The translations under genes were made by a program, and so were the position numbers. Below the pieces are notes generated by a model. That model was not told the DNA's origin and did not search any database. It saw only the letters and a list, made by a program, of their open reading frames with translations. Positions 1-6,171 of a stretch of DNA of 7,928 nt are shown in pieces. The first letter of the stretch is position 1; every line of letters begins with the position of its first letter. The stretch is from Candidatus Omnitrophota bacterium (GTDB taxonomy: Bacteria > Omnitrophota > Koll11 > JAHIPI01), in assembly GCA_028718265.1 (NCBI GenBank), contig JAQUMG010000083.1:1-7928 (forward strand), written 5' to 3'.

Positions 1-1247
1 AGAACCTGTATTTGGATCTTTCTGAACTATGGCATTACAGGCAGATGCTGGAGACCCGTGACAGCGGAACATCCTCTTCCATGAACATGGGCGTCTCCTA
101 CAGCTCCCAGATATTTAATACCCCGTATTATACTTCATTGGCATGGAGATATAAACGGGACAGTAATATTATGTCGGGTATACAGGTTCTGGCAAACGAA
201 AAATATATGGAATGGGAATCAGAATTGAAATATAAACCGTCTTCCGACATGGAACTTTATTTACGCGTGAATAAGAAAGACATAAAACCGGTCCAAGACA
301 CCACACCGACCGGTAAAAGAGACGAGATGAGAATATACGGTGGCGGTTCATATTTATTTGATACAACACTCAGATTTTCCAATGCCGGCGGAGTACAGGG
401 CTATGTGTTCAAGGATTTGAATAACAATGGAGTGAAAGACATGGAAGAAGAAGGTATCCCGAGAGTAGAACTGTTCGCCGGAAACAATAAAAGCGCTACG
501 ACTAATGAAAAAGGGTTTTACAAATTCGATAAATTAAAAGGCGAGGAGGCATCCGTTTTGCTTGATAATAAGACCTTGCCCCCGGGGTATACCCCTACAA
601 CCTCCAATCCGCAGAAGGTTAAACTGGAGAGGGAAAAGATAATAGAAACCAATTTCGGGGCAGTGGCAAAAACTGAAATATCGGGGAGGGTATTCAACGA
701 CCTGAACATGGACGGAGAATTGAACGGCGACGATTACGGCATACAGGATGTCCTTATAAAACTGGATGATGGTACCGTAGATTATACGGAACAGGAGGGT
801 TATTATGCTTTTGAATACATTAAAAGCGGGGAGAGAACCATAAACCTGATTCCGTCCAGCATACCGTCTAATTTACTGCCCCTGTCTTTTACGAAAAAAA
901 CGATAGTGACAGAAGAAGGCAAGGCTTACAAACAGGATTTTCCTCTTTATGCTCTAAGGACGATTGTCGGTACGGTTTGTGCGGATAAAAACGGGAACGG
1001 AACGTTTGACGCCGGTGAAGAAGGTATTGCAGATGTCGAAGTAAAAATCGGAGACACTTCTACTCTTACGGACTCAATGGGGCGGTACTTTTTGAAAAAG
1101 CTTAAAAGCGGTTCCCAGAAAGTGGAAATCGTGACAGAAAGCATACCTAAAGAGTACGAACTTGTAGGCGATACTTTCAGGTATATAGCGCTTGCGCCGG
1201 AAGGTGACATAAAAGAGGATGCAGACTTTCCGCTGAAGAGAAAATGA
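1..1247 (+). CDS. Secreted/outer-membrane SdrD-B-like repeat protein, 3' part (5' end outside window)
   Basis: The reading frame is open to the left edge (frame of base 3), so the gene is cut and the TTG at 12 is not a credible start. Numbering residues from base 12, residues 1-125 are rich in alternating polar/aromatic stretches (for example SLAWRYKRD, ELYLRVNKKD) that look like beta-strands of a barrel or an extended surface domain. Residues 130-405 hold three SdrD-B-like domains. Each opens with a G-x-V-x-x-D-x-N-x-(N/D)-G motif followed by an acidic stretch ending in GI (residues 130, 225 and 320). Domains 1 and 3 have the typical EEGI ending and the later G-(F/R)-Y motif. In the SdrD-B family such acidic loops bind calcium and stiffen surface stalks. 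The role is inferred to be an extracellular adhesin, or the C-terminal part of an usher-like outer-membrane protein. The specific function is not recognised. The protein ends in PLKRK with no LPXTG-type anchor, consistent with a diderm. Confidence 0.75.
   Translation, partial: NLYLDLSELWHYRQMLETRDSGTSSSMNMGVSYSSQIFNTPYYTSLAWRYKRDSNIMSGIQVLANEKYMEWESELKYKPSSDMELYLRVNKKDIKPVQDTTPTGKRDEMRIYGGGSYLFDTTLRFSNAGGVQGYVFKDLNNNGVKDMEEEGIPRVELFAGNNKSATTNEKGFYKFDKLKGEEASVLLDNKTLPPGYTPTTSNPQKVKLEREKIIETNFGAVAKTEISGRVFNDLNMDGELNGDDYGIQDVLIKLDDGTVDYTEQEGYYAFEYIKSGERTINLIPSSIPSNLLPLSFTKKTIVTEEGKAYKQDFPLYALRTIVGTVCADKNGNGTFDAGEEGIADVEVKIGDTSTLTDSMGRYFLKKLKSGSQKVEIVTESIPKEYELVGDTFRYIALAPEGDIKEDADFPLKRK
399..1244 (+). 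repeat. Three tandem SdrD-B-like domain repeats, 285-bp period
   Basis: Protein-level repeats start at bases 399, 684 and 969, exactly 285 bases (95 codons) apart. The first lines of the units are GYVFKDLNNNGVKD, GRVFNDLNMDGELN and GTVCADKNGNGTFD. The DNA is strongly diverged between units, so this is an old domain duplication and not a recent DNA repeat. The third unit is slightly shorter because the protein ends there. Unit 2 departs most from the consensus, with NGDDYGI in place of the xEEGI ending. Confidence 0.75.
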
Positions 1248-1258
1248 TGTGTATGCGT

Positions 1259-1285
1259 GGCCTCATTTAAAAATTAGGCCGTTTT
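1259..1285 (+). terminator. Weak hairpin, possible terminator of the SdrD-B-like gene
   Basis: GGCCT at 1259-1263 pairs with AGGCC at 1276-1280 around an AT-rich interior that can extend the stem after one mismatch. On the plus strand it is followed by GTTTT, a short T-run. It starts 11 bases after the stop codon of the upstream gene. The same inverted repeat covers the last codons and stop of the small minus-strand gene. On that strand no T-run follows, so it is a poor terminator in that direction. The GC part of the stem is only five base pairs. Confidence 0.35.
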
Positions 1286-1347
1286 CCGTGGTTAGCTTTT
1301 TTAATCTTTTTATTTCGTCTTGTTCTTTTACGATGTCCCTTTGCCAT
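1267..1347 (-). CDS. 26-residue basic protein, small ribosomal protein Thx (bTHX)-like
   Basis: This minus-strand frame runs from ATG at 1347 to TAA at 1267. The product begins MAKGHRKRTRR and ends GKRPNF, with about half its residues Lys or Arg and no acidic residue. Thx is a roughly 26-residue basic peptide bound in the head of the 30S subunit, with the general pattern M-G-K-G-D-x-x-T-R-R-G-K ... G-K-x-R-P. The match in length, the M-x-K-G start, the T-R-R, and the terminal G-K-R-P support a Thx-like assignment. Differences are N instead of G after TRR, and NF rather than a basic tail at the end. A strong ribosome binding site (AAGGAG, 8 bases before ATG) and a near-consensus promoter make it a real gene even if the family assignment is wrong. 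Alternatives are another short basic ribosomal protein (bS22 or AURKAIP1 type) or an unclassified basic peptide. Confidence 0.72.
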   Translation of the reverse strand: MAKGHRKRTRRNKKIKKANHGKRPNF

Positions 1348-1355
1348 CTTAATTA

Positions 1356-1361
1356 CTCCTT
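1356..1361 (-). promoter_or_regulatory. Ribosome binding site of the Thx-like gene
   Basis: Read on the minus strand, these bases are AAGGAG. They are separated from the ATG at 1347 by eight bases, which is close to ideal spacing. This site is one of the main reasons for accepting so short a gene. Confidence 0.75.
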
Positions 1362-1375
1362 GCTTTATTGAGTGG

Positions 1376-1404
1376 AGTATAATATAATATCGTCCTAGCG
1401 TCAA
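1376..1404 (-). promoter_or_regulatory. Sigma70-type promoter of the Thx-like gene
   Basis: On the minus strand, TTGACG (1404-1399) and TATACT (1381-1376) are separated by exactly 17 bases. Each hexamer differs from the TTGACA/TATAAT consensus at one position. Transcription would begin near 1369, giving a leader of about 20 bases that carries the AAGGAG site. This is the best promoter-like sequence in the window. Confidence 0.7.
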
Positions 1405-1412
1405 GAGAAAAC

Positions 1413-1440
1413 TTAAGTACTGCATATATTCCAATATAAT
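1413..1440 (+). promoter_or_regulatory. Candidate sigma70-type promoter for the envelope gene cluster
   Basis: A perfect TATAAT lies at 1435-1440. The best -35 candidate is TTAAGT at 1413-1418 with a 16-base spacer, which is a poor match to TTGACA. Transcription would begin near 1447, about 24 bases before the DUF212 start codon. It lies back to back with the minus-strand promoter, with about 8 bases between the two -35 elements. The region is AT-rich, so chance matches to the -10 hexamer are common. Confidence 0.4.
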
Positions 1441-1470
1441 AGGGTAATATAGAGGATAACATATAAAAAA

Positions 1471-1914
1471 ATGTCAATTATCGGCAGTTCCAGATTCGAC
1501 ATACTCCTGACAACTCTTATTGCTTGGTTTATAGCGCAAAGCATTAAAGTATTATTAGGAGTATTAAGGGAAAAGAGATTCGATTTTAAATGGTTCGTGG
1601 GAACGGGCGGCATGCCCAGCTCTCACGCGGCCGCAGTCTCCGCTTTAACTACAGCAGTAGGCCTTCACACGGGCTTTTCTTCCCCCTCTTTTTGTATAGC
1701 GCTGGTTTTTACGATAGTAGTGCTGTTTGACGCGCAGGGGGTGAGGCGGTCAAGCGGCAAACAGGCTGAGATATTGAATAAGATTCTCGACGATATCTAT
1801 TGGAAAAAAAAGATACAGGAAGAGCGGCTGAGAGAACTTATAGGGCATACGCCCATAGAAGTATTTACCGGCGCTTTTTTGGGCATATTTGTTGCGCTGA
1901 TTTTCGCGGCGTAA
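1471..1914 (+). CDS. DUF212 (YuiD-like, divergent PAP2 family) membrane protein
   Basis: This 147-residue integral membrane protein belongs to the DUF212 family (Bacillus YuiD and relatives), for which I know no established reaction. The family signatures are visible: GGMPSSHAA at residues 46-54, DAQGVRRSSG at 87-96, and GHTPIEVFTG at 125-134. Hydrophobic segments lie at about 9-31, 52-65, 73-87 and 130-147. PSSH resembles the PSGH motif of PAP2 lipid phosphatases, and GHTP resembles a degenerate version of the third PAP2 motif. The full K-x6-R-P and S-R-x5-H-x3-D motifs are absent, so catalysis should not be assumed. The length is normal for the family. AGAGGA at 1451-1456 is a candidate ribosome binding site but lies 14 bases from the ATG, which is long. 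An in-frame stop at 1450 leaves little room for an earlier start. It is the first gene of the plus-strand cluster. Confidence 0.88.
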   Translation: MSIIGSSRFDILLTTLIAWFIAQSIKVLLGVLREKRFDFKWFVGTGGMPSSHAAAVSALTTAVGLHTGFSSPSFCIALVFTIVVLFDAQGVRRSSGKQAEILNKILDDIYWKKKIQEERLRELIGHTPIEVFTGAFLGIFVALIFAA

Positions 1915-1932
1915 TACCATTCCGGAGGTTGC

Positions 1933-2754
1933 ATGAATAAGCGTTCTATTTTTGTCATTGTGAGCCTGATTTTGATCGCGATAGTTTTATCGGTCTATAT
2001 TTACAAAAATAGTTCAACCTCTGCCGGGGGAAATGTCAGACAAAATTCCGGCAAAACTGCGCAGCGGCTTTATAGTGAAGCCGATAAGATGATGAAGGAA
2101 GGCAAGATTGCAGACGCCTGTAATCTTTATAAGAAAATTATAAGTGAATGCTCCGGCAGCAGTTTGGTTTCTGCCTCAAGGGCTCAGCTGGACGATCTTA
2201 ATATAAAGGTTCTGTTTTCTCCTATACCTGCGGCGGATAGCACCCTCTACGAAGTAATGCCGGGAGATACCCTGGGAAAAATCGCAAAAAATTTCGGTAC
2301 GACAGTAGAACTTATAATGAAGAGCAACGCCCTCCAAAGCACCGTAATAAGGCCCGGCACGAAGCTGAAGGTATCAAAAGCGAAATATTCCATACTCGTT
2401 GATAAATCGCAAAATATTCTTATATTAAAAGCGGACGGTGAAGCGTTCAAAACTTATACGGTAGCCACCGGCAAAGACAATTCGACACCCATAGGAACTT
2501 ATCAGATAAAAGAGAAATTAACCAATCCTACCTGGTATAAAGCAGGCGCAGTTGTCCCTCCGGATAGCCCCGATAATATATTGGGCACGCGATGGATGGC
2601 ACTCACACTGGATCATTACGGTATACACGGCACCACAGATGAAACCACGTTAGGCCAACAGGTCACGGCGGGCTGCGTGAGGATGAAAAATAAAGACGTA
2701 GAAGAGCTCTATACGATAGTGCCTGCGGGCACGGAAGTAACGATAATAGATTAG
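1933..2754 (+). CDS. Membrane-anchored LysM / L,D-transpeptidase (YkuD) protein
   Basis: This 273-residue envelope enzyme probably forms or remodels peptidoglycan cross-links through L,D-transpeptidation. Residues 5-24 form one hydrophobic segment (signal anchor), placing the rest in the periplasm. Residues 42-75 look like a single TPR-type helical hairpin (LYSEADKMMKEGKIADACNLYKK). Residues 105-148 are a LysM peptidoglycan-binding domain (YEVMPGDTLGKIAKNF ... RPGTKLKV). Residues 151-272 are a YkuD catalytic domain, with the catalytic His in HGTT (His232) and nucleophile Cys248 in TAGCVRM. The usual motif is S-x-G-C-(I/V)-R; here Thr245 replaces Ser, which is conservative. GGAGG sits just before the ATG. 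The gene follows DUF212 by 18 bases and touches the next gene, so they are likely cotranscribed. The exact cross-link type (3-3, or attachment of a protein) cannot be read from sequence. Confidence 0.92.
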   Translation: MNKRSIFVIVSLILIAIVLSVYIYKNSSTSAGGNVRQNSGKTAQRLYSEADKMMKEGKIADACNLYKKIISECSGSSLVSASRAQLDDLNIKVLFSPIPAADSTLYEVMPGDTLGKIAKNFGTTVELIMKSNALQSTVIRPGTKLKVSKAKYSILVDKSQNILILKADGEAFKTYTVATGKDNSTPIGTYQIKEKLTNPTWYKAGAVVPPDSPDNILGTRWMALTLDHYGIHGTTDETTLGQQVTAGCVRMKNKDVEELYTIVPAGTEVTIID

Positions 2755-2760
2755 GTGAAT

Positions 2761-3750
2761 ATGAACGGAACCGGACTGGATTTCGAAAAACCTGTTGTCG
2801 AGCTGGAAAGAAAGATAGAGGAGCTTAAGAAATTTTCTTCCGGCGAGAAGATGGATCTCTCCGATGAGATAAAAAAGCTTGAAGATAAGCTTGAAAAGGT
2901 CAAAAAAGAGATATTCGAAAACCTCACTCCATGGCAGCGTGTCCAAATAGCCCGCCATCCTAAAAGACCCTACACGCTGGATTATATCGGCATGATGATG
3001 ACGGATTTCATAGAATTGCACGGGGATAGAAGTTTTGGCGACGACAGAGCCATAATTACGGGATTTGCAAAGATAGACGGTAATAAAATATGCGTTGTGG
3101 GCCACCAGAAAGGAAGAGATACCAAGGAAAATCTGGAAAGGAACTTCGGCAGCGCTCATCCCGAAGGTTATAGAAAAGCGATAAGAGTAATGAAACTGGC
3201 CGAAAAGTTTAAAATACCGATCGTCTGTTTCATTGATACGCCCGGGGCATATCCCGGGATAGGCGCCGAAGAAAGAGGCCAGGCGGGCGCCATAGCATAT
3301 AATTTAATGGAAATGGCCGTGATAGGAGTGCCTGTAGTTATAATAGTGATAGGAGAAGGCGGTTCGGGCGGAGCGCTTGGCATAGGTGTGGGCGACAGGA
3401 TTTGCGTGCTGGAAAATGCCTATTATTCCGTGATCTCGCCGGAAGGTTGCGCGGCGATATTGTGGAAAGACAGGGCCAAAGCGCCTGATGCTGCGGAAGT
3501 CCTGAAGCTGACAGCCCGCGACTTATACGAGATGGGCCTGATAGACGATATCATAAAGGAGCCGCTCGGCGGCGCGCACAGAGATGCAGCAGGCGCAGCA
3601 TCTAATATAAAGAAAAAAATAATTAAATATATCGGAGATATGGAAAAGCTGTCTATTAAAGATCTTCTGGAAGCCAGATATGATAAATTCAGAAAAATAG
3701 GAGTTTTTGACGAAAGCAGCCAACCCGATGAATCAGACGGCAAAAATTGA
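2761..3750 (+). CDS. accA: Acetyl-CoA carboxylase carboxyltransferase subunit alpha
   Basis: AccA pairs with AccD (not in this window) to transfer carboxyl from carboxybiotin-BCCP to acetyl-CoA, making malonyl-CoA for fatty-acid synthesis in the cytoplasm. The protein matches the family along its length: [17 protein letters not shown] at the start, [18 protein letters not shown] (about 58-75), [11 protein letters not shown] (114-124), [18 protein letters not shown] (157-174), the oxyanion-hole-type glycine stretch [15 protein letters not shown] (198-212), and [13 protein letters not shown] (225-237). With 329 residues it is slightly longer than E. coli AccA because of an acidic tail, [16 protein letters not shown] 2761 is chosen. 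A GTG at 2755 directly abuts the previous stop and would add two residues, but AGGTG at 2753-2757 looks like the ribosome binding site, although close to the ATG. The end overlaps the next gene by 23 bases. Confidence 0.96.
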   Translation: MNGTGLDFEKPVVELERKIEELKKFSSGEKMDLSDEIKKLEDKLEKVKKEIFENLTPWQRVQIARHPKRPYTLDYIGMMMTDFIELHGDRSFGDDRAIITGFAKIDGNKICVVGHQKGRDTKENLERNFGSAHPEGYRKAIRVMKLAEKFKIPIVCFIDTPGAYPGIGAEERGQAGAIAYNLMEMAVIGVPVVIIVIGEGGSGGALGIGVGDRICVLENAYYSVISPEGCAAILWKDRAKAPDAAEVLKLTARDLYEMGLIDDIIKEPLGGAHRDAAGAASNIKKKIIKYIGDMEKLSIKDLLEARYDKFRKIGVFDESSQPDESDGKN

Positions 3751-4141
3751 CAAAAGAATTGAAATTCCCAGCGATGTAGGGTATATTAAAAAAGTAAGCT
3801 ACGAACTTTTGGAACATCTAAAGCGTTATGGCGTAGATAAATCCGTTCAGTTCGATGTGAGGCTCGCGGTCGAAGAGGCCGTTAGAAACGCCATAGAGCA
3901 CGGAAATCATTACAATAAAGAGCTGCCCGTCGTAATCAGATATATCGTTGACAGTAAAAAAATTACGGTGGAAATAGAAGATAAGGGCGAAGGCTTTCAT
4001 TTAAAAAATATTCCTGACCCCAGCGAAGGAGATAACCTTTTGCACGAAGGCGGCCGAGGGGTTTTTCTGATGCATAAATTAATGGATAAGGTCGTATATA
4101 ACGAAAAAGGTAACATAGTCAAAATTACGAAATCTTTTTAA
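3728..4141 (+). CDS. RsbW/SpoIIAB-like serine kinase (GHKL ATPase), anti-sigma-factor type
   Basis: This 137-residue soluble ATPase has the HATPase_c fold of the anti-sigma kinase family. Its N-box is [12 protein letters not shown] (49-60), where Glu and Asn coordinate Mg-ATP. The G1 box is DKGEGF (85-90), and the glycine-rich lid is [13 protein letters not shown] (108-120). Family members phosphorylate a STAS partner on Ser and release or capture a target protein, classically a sigma factor. The next gene is a STAS protein with the acceptor motif, so the pair is probably a partner-switching module. The start is uncertain. ATG 3728 lies inside accA (23-base overlap, implying coupled translation) and lacks a clear ribosome binding site. 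TTG 3707 would add seven residues and has AGGAG only three bases upstream. The fold is clear, but its target is unknown. Confidence 0.88.
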   Translation: MNQTAKIDKRIEIPSDVGYIKKVSYELLEHLKRYGVDKSVQFDVRLAVEEAVRNAIEHGNHYNKELPVVIRYIVDSKKITVEIEDKGEGFHLKNIPDPSEGDNLLHEGGRGVFLMHKLMDKVVYNEKGNIVKITKSF

Positions 4142-4167
4142 TTGCTACGTTATTTTAGGAGGCTATA

Positions 4168-4500
4168 ATGCAGATCAGGTTTGAGGATAAAAACGGCGTA
4201 AGAATTTGTATAGTAGAGGGGGATATAGACATAAATACTTCTCCTCAGGTTAAAAAGTCATTCGACAAAGTACTAAAAGATAAGAGCGGCAAGGTGCTGA
4301 TAAATCTCCAGAAAGTTGAATATGTCGACAGTTCCGGCCTGGCTACTATCGTTGAGATCCTTAAGAATCTCAAAGTTTACGGCGGCAAGCTGAGGCTTTC
4401 CAATTTATCGAATAAAGTAAGGAGTCTTTTTGAGATAACTAAACTCGAGAAGCTTTTTGACATAGCGGATTCGCAGGACGAGGCGTTAAAAAATTTCTAA
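4168..4500 (+). CDS. STAS-domain protein, RsbV/SpoIIAA-type anti-sigma antagonist or MlaB-like regulator
   Basis: This 110-residue single STAS domain has the acceptor motif YVDSSGLATIV at residues 52-62. By alignment with SpoIIAA (Ser58), the phosphorylated residue should be Ser55. The rest follows the fold: a beta start (IRFEDKNGVRICIVEGDID), a helix at about 25-37, VLINLQKV before the acceptor loop, and GGKLRLSNLSNKVRSLFEITKLEKLF near the end. A perfect AGGAGG at 4157-4162 sits five bases before the ATG, the strongest ribosome binding site on the plus strand. The upstream neighbour is a matching kinase. The downstream neighbours are mlaE, mlaF and mlaD, and in E. coli the STAS protein MlaB binds the MlaF ATPase. 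Both identities, antagonist and transporter subunit, fit, and they may be the same job here. It reads more like RsbV than E. coli MlaB because the DSS acceptor is intact. Confidence 0.88.
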   Translation: MQIRFEDKNGVRICIVEGDIDINTSPQVKKSFDKVLKDKSGKVLINLQKVEYVDSSGLATIVEILKNLKVYGGKLRLSNLSNKVRSLFEITKLEKLFDIADSQDEALKNF

Positions 4501-4514
4501 AAGGATAATTTCTT

Positions 4515-5312
4515 ATGGGGAATTTTTTTGAAAAAATAGGCAGCGGTGTTATGAAGACAAGCCAGCAGATCGTAAGCGTGCTGGCCCTTTTTGTTGATAC
4601 GCTTTACTGGCTTTTTATAGGCCCGTTTAGGCATAAGGCAGCAAAGCGGCAGAGCATATTTGAGCAGATGCTTTTTGTCGGTGTGCGTTCACTGCTTATA
4701 GTATTTTTCGTGGCATTATTTACCGGTATTGTAATAGCTATGCAGACAGCCCCGCAGTTGGAGTCACTCGGCGCCGTAATATACGTAGCCGGACTCGTAG
4801 CCGTTTCTATAACGCGCGAATTAGGCCCTGTTTTAACGGGCCTGGTTATAGCGGGCAGAGTCGGTGCCGCAATGAGCGCGGAACTTGGGACCATGAAGGT
4901 GACCGAACAGGTTGAAGCGCTCGAATGTATGGCGTTAAATCCTGTCAGATTTCTTGTTGTGCCGCGTTTTCTGGCGCTGGTCATAATGCTTCCCTGCCTT
5001 ACCATACTTGCCGATGCCATCGGCATATTCGGGGGCTACCTCATAGGAGTATTTAATCTGCATATAAATCCGGGATTGTACATAGATACGACATTCAGGT
5101 TTCTTACGGCCAAGGATGTGATGACGGGCGTGGCCAAAAGTTTTGTCTTCGGAGCTATAATCGCGCTCATAGGATGCCATTACGGCCTTAATACAACCGG
5201 AGGCGCAGAAGGCGTAGGCAAATCGACGACAACCAGCATAGTGACAAGTTTTATACTTATCATATTAGCTGATTGCGTCCTGACAGCTGTTTTCTTTTTT
5301 ACTAACGTATAG
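4515..5312 (+). CDS. mlaE: MlaE-family ABC transporter permease (phospholipid transport)
   Basis: This 265-residue inner-membrane permease of the MlaE/YrbE family works with MlaF (ATPase) and MlaD (MCE substrate-binding ring) in moving phospholipid between inner and outer membranes. The family hallmark is present: RELGPVLTGLVIAGRVGAAM (101-120) followed by SAELGTMKVTEQVEAL, then NPVRFLVVPRFLAL (142-155) and, near the C-terminus, CHYGLNTTGGAEGVGKSTT (221-239). About five hydrophobic segments are visible, at roughly 52-76, 86-98, 145-180, 206-222 and 241-263. The amphipathic N-terminus (1-40) fits the interfacial helix of known MlaE. It has no fused STAS domain, unlike some homologues; the separate STAS gene upstream may fill that role. 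AAGGA at 4501-4505 is the likely ribosome binding site, about nine bases before the ATG. Confidence 0.95.
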   Translation: MGNFFEKIGSGVMKTSQQIVSVLALFVDTLYWLFIGPFRHKAAKRQSIFEQMLFVGVRSLLIVFFVALFTGIVIAMQTAPQLESLGAVIYVAGLVAVSITRELGPVLTGLVIAGRVGAAMSAELGTMKVTEQVEALECMALNPVRFLVVPRFLALVIMLPCLTILADAIGIFGGYLIGVFNLHINPGLYIDTTFRFLTAKDVMTGVAKSFVFGAIIALIGCHYGLNTTGGAEGVGKSTTTSIVTSFILIILADCVLTAVFFFTNV

Positions 5313-5336
5313 AGCCGGTAGTCAGGGCAGAGATTC

Positions 5337-5343
5337 AGGGTGG
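5337..5343 (+). promoter_or_regulatory. Ribosome binding site that decides the mlaF start
   Basis: AGGGTGG lies eight bases before ATG 5352. An upstream GTG at 5340 falls inside this site and has no good site of its own. The ATG at 5352 is therefore preferred for the ATPase gene. Confidence 0.6.
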
Positions 5344-5351
5344 ATCACAAA

Positions 5352-6152
5352 ATGGATAATAAAGACGTAGTTATAGATATAAAAGATATATACAAAAAAT
5401 TCGGCCAAAGGCAGATTCTCTCCGGCTCCAGCCTGGAAGTCTATAGAGGCGAAACTATGGTTATAATGGGCGGTTCCGGATGCGGTAAAAGCACGCTTCT
5501 GCGCCATATGATAGGTGCGATAAAGCCCGACAAGGGGAGCGTTCATGTTATGGGAAAAAACATTGCCAATCTGGGCGAAGAAGAGCTGGATGCCGTGAAA
5601 AAGAAATTCGGCATGTTGTTCCAGTCAGGCGCGCTTTTTGACTCATTGAGCGTTAAAGAAAACGTAGCTATGCCGTTAAGGGAAAACACAAAGCTTGATG
5701 ACCAGATCATAAGTATCATGGTTAAGATGAAATTGGAACTGGTGGGCCTCAGGGGTTTTGAAGACCTTATGCCGGCGCAACTTTCCGGAGGGATGAAAAA
5801 AAGAGTAGGCCTTGCCAGGGCGATAGTGATGGATCCTGAAATAGTTTTTTATGATGAGCCTACGACAGGGCTTGATCCGATTATGGCCGGTGTCATAGAT
5901 AAACTTATTTTGGATCTCAGCAAGAAACTTTCAATAACAAGCGTGGTAGTCACGCACGATATGAAGAGCGTGTTCAGGATAGCGGATAGAATTGCGATGC
6001 TTCATGAGGGTAAGGTGGTTGAAGTCGGCCTGAAGGATGCAATAAAAAATACCACAAACCCGATAGTTAAACAATTTATAAACGGCGATACAGAAGGGCC
6101 GATAAATTTATTTATGGATAAAGACAATTATCTGGAAGAACTTACCAAATAA
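5352..6152 (+). CDS. mlaF: MlaF-family ABC transporter ATPase (phospholipid transport)
   Basis: This 266-residue cytoplasmic ATPase powers the MlaE permease. All nucleotide-binding motifs are intact: Walker A GGSGCGKST (40-48), Q-loop Gln91 in LFQSGALFDSLSV, signature LSGGM (144-148), Walker B IVFYDE with catalytic Glu169, the D-loop at TTGLDP, and the switch His202 in VVVTHD. The SGALFDSLSVKENVAMPLRE stretch after the Q-loop is typical of the Mla/Ttg2A/MKL group of ABC ATPases, and the LSGGMKKRVGLARA signature also fits that group. The C-terminal part (about 235-266, from NPIVKQFINGDTEGPI) matches the family's tail, which in E. coli MlaF takes part in dimer and MlaB contacts. The gap to mlaE is 39 bases. 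It is a complete, apparently functional gene. Confidence 0.95.
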   Translation: MDNKDVVIDIKDIYKKFGQRQILSGSSLEVYRGETMVIMGGSGCGKSTLLRHMIGAIKPDKGSVHVMGKNIANLGEEELDAVKKKFGMLFQSGALFDSLSVKENVAMPLRENTKLDDQIISIMVKMKLELVGLRGFEDLMPAQLSGGMKKRVGLARAIVMDPEIVFYDEPTTGLDPIMAGVIDKLILDLSKKLSITSVVVTHDMKSVFRIADRIAMLHEGKVVEVGLKDAIKNTTNPIVKQFINGDTEGPINLFMDKDNYLEELTK

Positions 6153-6171
6153 TAAAAACGAGGGGAATGAA

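Noticed and set aside
12..14. TTG as the start of the first gene
   Set aside because: The frame stays open to the left edge, and the protein begins in the middle of a beta-rich domain without a signal peptide, so the gene is simply cut by the window.
1376..1470. AT-rich stretch as a replication origin or repeat array
   Set aside because: No DnaA-box cluster or iterated unit is visible. The AT-richness is explained by two facing promoters and leader sequence.
2650..3159. 169-residue open frame on the minus strand
   Set aside because: It lies opposite the L,D-transpeptidase and accA, both of which match known families along their length. The antisense product shows no recognisable domain.
4604..5026. 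140-residue open frame on the minus strand
   Set aside because: It is a shadow of mlaE, whose coding sense is unmistakable. The antisense product is low-complexity (Ser/Thr/Ala/Pro-rich), as expected from reversed membrane-protein codons.
5340..5342. GTG as the start of mlaF
   Set aside because: It falls inside the AGGGTGG site that serves the ATG at 5352, and the four extra residues add nothing conserved.
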